9,784 bases of DNA from PALSA-660 sp036508075 (GTDB lineage: Bacteria; Actinomycetota; Coriobacteriia; Anaerosomatales; PALSA-660), in contig DATCIA010000080.1 in assembly GCA_036508075.1 (NCBI GenBank), forward strand, positions 1-9,784, read 5' to 3'. Shown in pieces: positions 6,839 through 9,784 of the stretch (position 1 is the first letter of the stretch; every line of letters begins with the position of its first letter). The notes under the pieces are model-generated. The model was given only the letters and a program-made list of their open reading frames with translations, was not told where the DNA came from and made no database searches. The translations under genes and the position numbers were made by a program.

Positions 6839-7933
6839 CTACTCCCGCTCGAGCCCCGGGAACGCCCCGAGCACCATCTTCACCAGCCGCTCCGCCGGAC
6901 GCGTCAGCGCGTCGGTCGCCGGGATCCCCAACTCCGCCTCGTAGCGAGCGATCGCCAGCGTGACCTCGGCGTCGGTCATGTCCTCGTGATTGATCGTGAT
7001 GCCGATGACCTTCGTGTCCGCGAACGTCTCGATCAGCCTGATCTCGTCGGCGGGAGACGACATCGGCAGGTCGGGAAAGTCACTCAGCACGGTGCGCGTG
7101 GGGGCGTGCTGCAGGATGACCGCGTCGGGTCTGCTCCCCCGGAGTATGCAGCCCGACGAGACGTACGCGGGATGGCTCAGCGCGCCCTGCCCTTCGATGA
7201 CGATCACGTCGGGGCGCTCGGTCTCGAACGCCTCCAGCACGGTGCTCTCCATCTCGCCGGAGCAGAACTGGATCGGGATCGCGTCCAGGGCCACGCCGTA
7301 GCGGACTCCCTGGATGAGGGCGGTCTGGCCCGTACCGATGAGCACCGCCTTGATCCCGTGCTCGTTGAGCGCGCGCACGAGGATCGTCGCCGTCGTGCGC
7401 TTGCCGTTGGCGCTGTCGGTGCCGAGCACCGCGATGCGCGGGCAGGTGACCTCGGAGATGCGGCCGGTGAACATGCGCAGATGCTTCTTGTCGCGTGGCC
7501 GCCGCACGTCGAGGATCGTCACGCCGTGCTCGGCGCTCGCCGCGGCGAACTCCTCGTCGTCGTTCAGGAACTCGTGGAGCCCATTGACGATGTTCATCCC
7601 GAGTTCGATCGCGTCGAGCATGACACGGCGCTCCGCGGGTGAGAGCAGCCCGCTCGACGGCGCGATCCCGAAGATGAAGAAGCCCGGGACGCAGCCCGCC
7701 GAGGCCACCGCAGAGGCCAGGTCCGCGACGATGGGGATGCCGTTCGCGACGCCGTCCAGGACCTCGCCGGAGTCGAGACCGGCCTTCTCGCTGTCGATGA
7801 CCGAGAGGATCTCGTACTTCTCGGAGAACCGCACGAGACCGTTGCCGGTCTTGCCGTCGATGCCGCCGAAGTTGCCTTCGCAGTAGACGACCGCAGTGTC
7901 GCCGGGTCGCGTCGGATCGCTCGATAAGGGCAT
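6839..7933 (-). CDS. DUF1611 family protein (DgcN-like, P-loop)
   Basis: This 364-residue protein matches the two-part DUF1611 architecture. Residues 12-160 form an N-terminal Rossmann-like domain (GLVRFSEKYEILSVID, then IFGIAPSSG). Residues 165-360 form a P-loop domain with G171-TDSANGKRTT and VIEGQGALSHPA at 246-256. As I recall, the characterised member DgcN acts on D-glutamate as an N-acetyltransferase in a D-glutamate catabolic route, paired with a racemase, DgcA. No dgcA-like gene is in the window, so the substrate here is inferred, not shown. ATP use is suggested by the P-loop. The start at 7933 is chosen because GGAGG lies 5 bases upstream. The ATG at 7954 would add seven residues but has no ribosome binding site. 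It lies 71 bases downstream of the M19 peptidase on the same strand, probably in one transcript, and converges on the copper ATPase gene. Confidence 0.82.
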   Translation of the reverse strand: MPLSSDPTRPGDTAVVYCEGNFGGIDGKTGNGLVRFSEKYEILSVIDSEKAGLDSGEVLDGVANGIPIVADLASAVASAGCVPGFFIFGIAPSSGLLSPAERRVMLDAIELGMNIVNGLHEFLNDDEEFAAASAEHGVTILDVRRPRDKKHLRMFTGRISEVTCPRIAVLGTDSANGKRTTATILVRALNEHGIKAVLIGTGQTALIQGVRYGVALDAIPIQFCSGEMESTVLEAFETERPDVIVIEGQGALSHPAYVSSGCILRGSRPDAVILQHAPTRTVLSDFPDLPMSSPADEIRLIETFADTKVIGITINHEDMTDAEVTLAIARYEAELGIPATDALTRPAERLVKMVLGAFPGLERE

Positions 7934-7938
7934 GGGTG

Positions 7939-7943
7939 CCTCC
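7939..7943 (-). promoter_or_regulatory. Ribosome binding site deciding the DUF1611 gene start
   Basis: Read on the minus strand this is GGAGG, 5 bases before the ATG at 7933. The longer in-frame start at 7954 is preceded by a cytosine-rich stretch with no purine-rich site. Confidence 0.7.
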
Positions 7944-8004
7944 GTGGAAACCATCGGGGGTGACTCAGGACTATACCCCGATATGCCCGGGAGGGCCCTC
8001 TTCC

Positions 8005-8991
8005 CTACTCGATCGGCAGGTGCGTCCGCAGGAACTCGTGCGCGTTCGCGTACGCGAACTTCTCCGCGAGCGCGCCCCCGTAGCTGCTGTCGACGGCCTC
8101 CACGAGGACCCCGAGGGTGGCCGGATCGCCCAGCTCTCCCATCTCGGCCACTCCCCAGTCGCTGCCGATCGAGACCGCGTCCTCGCCGGCCAGAGTGGCG
8201 ATGCGGTCGACGTGGTGCAGGGCCTCGTCGACCGACCCCTTCTGACCCAGGAAGTCCGGTGGGAAGGCCAGTCCGACCAGGCCGCCATGGTCACCGAGCG
8301 CCCGCAGCTGGTCGTCGGTCAGCCCGCGCGGATGGTCCGTGATCGCCCGGCAGAACGTGTGCGTGACGAGCACCCGGGATGCATAGCAGTCGAGCGCCTC
8401 GAAGAACCCGTGCTCGTTGAGATGGGCGAGGTCCAGGAAGAGGTCGCTGTGCTCCATCGCGCCGAGCAGGTGACGGCCGACCGGCTTCAGCGGCGCCGCG
8501 CCGTCGTCGAAACAGCTGAACCCGTAGTCCGTCTCGTGGTTCCAGGTCAATGAGAGGCTGCGCAGGCAGTACTCGGCCCACAGCGCGTCGAGCACCTCGG
8601 GCGCGATGTCGGGCAGATGCAGGCCCTCGGAGTGGGGCAGCACGCCCGTCCGGGGGTCCTCCGTCTCCAGGTCGGCGACGGTGGAGATCAGGCGCAGCTG
8701 CGAGCTGTGGGAGCGGAGCAGCTCTCCGTGGGCGTCGAGCTGGACCATGAGCGTGTCATCGGAGTGGGTCGGATAGAGGGCCGACCAGACCGCGGAGGCG
8801 TGATGCGCACCGGTGAGGTAGCTCTCGCCGTAAACCGGGAAGCCACCGTCGAGCAGCGCCACACCGGACAACATGTCCTGGTGCAGATCGATGAAAGTCG
8901 GCTTCCGCCGCGCGCTGGAATCAGCCAAGACAGGCACCTTCGCCGTCGTCGCCCTAGAACCTCGAACGCACTGTAGCGAGAACGGTTCCAT
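8005..8991 (-). CDS. Peptidase family M19 (renal/membrane dipeptidase-like)
   Basis: A binuclear zinc dipeptidase, about 328 residues from the ATG at 8991. The M19 signature is complete: H37-x-D39 in DLHQD; the bridging acid E123 in HSEGLH; H190 in DLAHLN; H211 in VTHTFCRA followed by DHPRGLTD; and D278 in SIGSDWG. LRSLSLTWN at 143-151 is the usual strand. The family hydrolyses short peptides, often dipeptides with a C-terminal D-residue. No signal peptide is evident, so it probably acts in the cytoplasm. The start is uncertain. The 8991 ATG has no clear ribosome binding site, and recognisable homology begins near residue 30. A GTG at 8937 or a TTG at 8928 (GAAGGTG about 6 bases upstream) would give shorter products. 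An open frame to 9189 overlaps the upstream gene and is not credible. Lying next to the DUF1611 gene, it may supply D-amino acids for that enzyme. Confidence 0.88.
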   Translation of the reverse strand: MEPFSLQCVRGSRATTAKVPVLADSSARRKPTFIDLHQDMLSGVALLDGGFPVYGESYLTGAHHASAVWSALYPTHSDDTLMVQLDAHGELLRSHSSQLRLISTVADLETEDPRTGVLPHSEGLHLPDIAPEVLDALWAEYCLRSLSLTWNHETDYGFSCFDDGAAPLKPVGRHLLGAMEHSDLFLDLAHLNEHGFFEALDCYASRVLVTHTFCRAITDHPRGLTDDQLRALGDHGGLVGLAFPPDFLGQKGSVDEALHHVDRIATLAGEDAVSIGSDWGVAEMGELGDPATLGVLVEAVDSSYGGALAEKFAYANAHEFLRTHLPIE

Positions 8992-9055
8992 CGTGCGGGA
9001 ATCGACCGCGATGGCGTGCCGACCGGCGGCAGGGGCTCGGTGAGGGGCGCCCGCG
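8992..9055. other. Short gap between formate dehydrogenase and dipeptidase genes
   Basis: This 64-base gap has no purine-rich ribosome binding site before the 8991 ATG, no convincing -10/-35 pair and no hairpin with a T-tract. It neither proves nor excludes co-transcription of the two minus-strand genes. Confidence 0.4.
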
Positions 9056-9784
9056 CTACTCCCCCGATACCCTCCGCACCCGCACCGAGGTGACCTTGAG
9101 CTCCGGGATCTTCGCCGTCGGGTCGAGGTCGGTGCCGGTGATGCGGTTCGCGGGCGAGTCCGCGAAGTGGAAAGGCATGAACACGACACCCGGCTTCGGT
9201 CCTCCGCGTCGCGGCACGCGCGCCTCCGTCTCGACCGAGCCGTGCCTGCTGGTGACCTCGACGCGATCGCCGTCGCCGATGCCCAGCGCCGCGGCGTCGA
9301 CCGGGCTCAGCTCGAGGTAGCCGCACTCGCTGAGCCCGCCCAGGCCCTCGCTGTGGACCGTCATCGTGTTGGTGTGGAAGTTCCACAGATGCCGACCGGT
9401 CGTCATCACGAGCGGGCGCTCGGCAGTGGGGCGGTCGGCGGTGGGCTCGTGGTCGACGGCCGCGAACGCCCCGAGCCCACGGGTGAAGGTCTCGGCGTGC
9501 AGGATCGCGGTGCCCGGGTCCCCGGCGTCGCGGCACGGCCACCGCAGTTCGCCCTCTGCATCCAGGCGCTCGTAGGTCACACCGCCGTACTGCGGTGTGA
9601 CCATCGCCATCTCGTCCATGATGTCGCTCGCACTGCCGTATTCCGCCTCGAGGCCGAGCAGACGCGACATGCGGAGGACGATCTCGCCGTCGGGCAGCGC
9701 ATCGCCGGGGGACGCGATCACCGGGCGCACCCGCTTGATCCGGCGATCGGTGTTGGTGAAGGTGCCGTCCTTCTCGAGGAACGA
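9056..9784 (-). CDS. Formate-dehydrogenase-like molybdopterin oxidoreductase, C-terminal part
   Basis: The last 242 residues of a molybdenum/tungsten-bis-MGD oxidoreductase, with its N-terminal part beyond the right edge. It begins SFLEKDGTFTNTDRRIKRVR, the stretch typical of formate dehydrogenase alpha chains (FdhF/FdhA) near the end of the catalytic domain. The C-terminal molybdopterin-dinucleotide-binding domain follows, with TTGRHLWNFHTNTMT, a barrel strand set (LSPVDAAALGIGDGDRVEV) and the late FMPFHFADSPANRIT motif and AKIPELKV, all as in formate dehydrogenases. The catalytic Cys/Sec and the Fe-S cluster motifs are not in the window, so activity and class (NAD-linked, hydrogenase-linked or membrane-bound) cannot be judged. 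An assignment to another DMSO-reductase-family enzyme is possible but less likely. The stop at 9056 lies 64 bases from the M19 ATG, on the same strand. Confidence 0.88.
   Translation of the reverse strand, partial: SFLEKDGTFTNTDRRIKRVRPVIASPGDALPDGEIVLRMSRLLGLEAEYGSASDIMDEMAMVTPQYGGVTYERLDAEGELRWPCRDAGDPGTAILHAETFTRGLGAFAAVDHEPTADRPTAERPLVMTTGRHLWNFHTNTMTVHSEGLGGLSECGYLELSPVDAAALGIGDGDRVEVTSRHGSVETEARVPRRGGPKPGVVFMPFHFADSPANRITGTDLDPTAKIPELKVTSVRVRRVSGE

Noticed and set aside
5037..6944. Long plus-strand frame overlapping the copper ATPase in another phase
   Set aside because: An Arg/Gly/Ala-rich frame-shifted reading of the ATPase gene, running into the convergent gene, without any motif.
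7991..8000. Perfect palindrome GAGGGCCCTC between the M19 and DUF1611 genes
   Set aside because: Ten bases with no loop, no flanking T-tract and no second copy. It is not enough to call an operator or terminator.
8992..9189. N-terminal extension of the M19 dipeptidase to 9189
   Set aside because: It overlaps the formate dehydrogenase gene in another frame and encodes an Arg/Ser/Thr-rich stretch typical of a shadow reading.
1..9784. tRNA, rRNA, CRISPR array, insertion sequence or attachment site
   Set aside because: I saw no cloverleaf or rRNA signature, no regularly spaced repeats, no transposase motifs and no terminal inverted repeats.

Overview
This is a GC-rich window with strong G/C preference at third codon positions and short, often overlapping intergenic distances. 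It comes from a bacterium that pairs a high-affinity cbb3-type (C-family) haem-copper oxidase with a formate-dehydrogenase-like molybdoenzyme. The base composition and mix of respiratory and fermentative genes would suit a microaerophilic or facultatively anaerobic high-GC lineage, for example a Coriobacteriia-like actinobacterium. The assignment is an inference: no rRNA or other phylogenetic marker is present.

Layout. Positions 1-157 (minus) hold the start of a zinc-ribbon protein that runs off the left edge. After a divergent intergenic region, a tightly packed plus-strand operon runs from 332 to 6825. Its order is ccoN (catalytic subunit); a CcoO-type subunit extended by four more cytochrome c domains, five CXXCH sites in all; ccoS (assembly); a small two-helix protein that looks like the CcoP membrane anchor without its haems; a small dimeric alpha/beta-barrel (ABM-like) protein; and a Cu(I) P1B ATPase of the CcoI/CopA type. 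Adjacent genes overlap by 4-8 bases or lie within about 15 bases, so co-transcription is very likely.

From 6839 to the right edge all genes are on the minus strand and converge on the oxidase operon. In transcription order they are the C-terminal part of a formate-dehydrogenase-like molybdopterin oxidoreductase (9784-9056, running off the right edge), an M19 (renal dipeptidase family) peptidase (8991-8005), and a DUF1611/DgcN-type P-loop protein (7933-6839).

How the parts work together. The plus-strand operon supplies the oxidase core, its haem c electron-entry arm, an assembly factor and a copper pump for the CuB site. Its most unusual feature is that the haem c domains normally shared between CcoO and CcoP appear to be collected on one polypeptide, while the CcoP anchor persists as a separate small protein. 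On the minus strand, the M19 dipeptidase and the DUF1611 protein suggest salvage of D-glutamate or other D-amino acids from murein-type dipeptides. Any link between that pair and the formate dehydrogenase is not evident.
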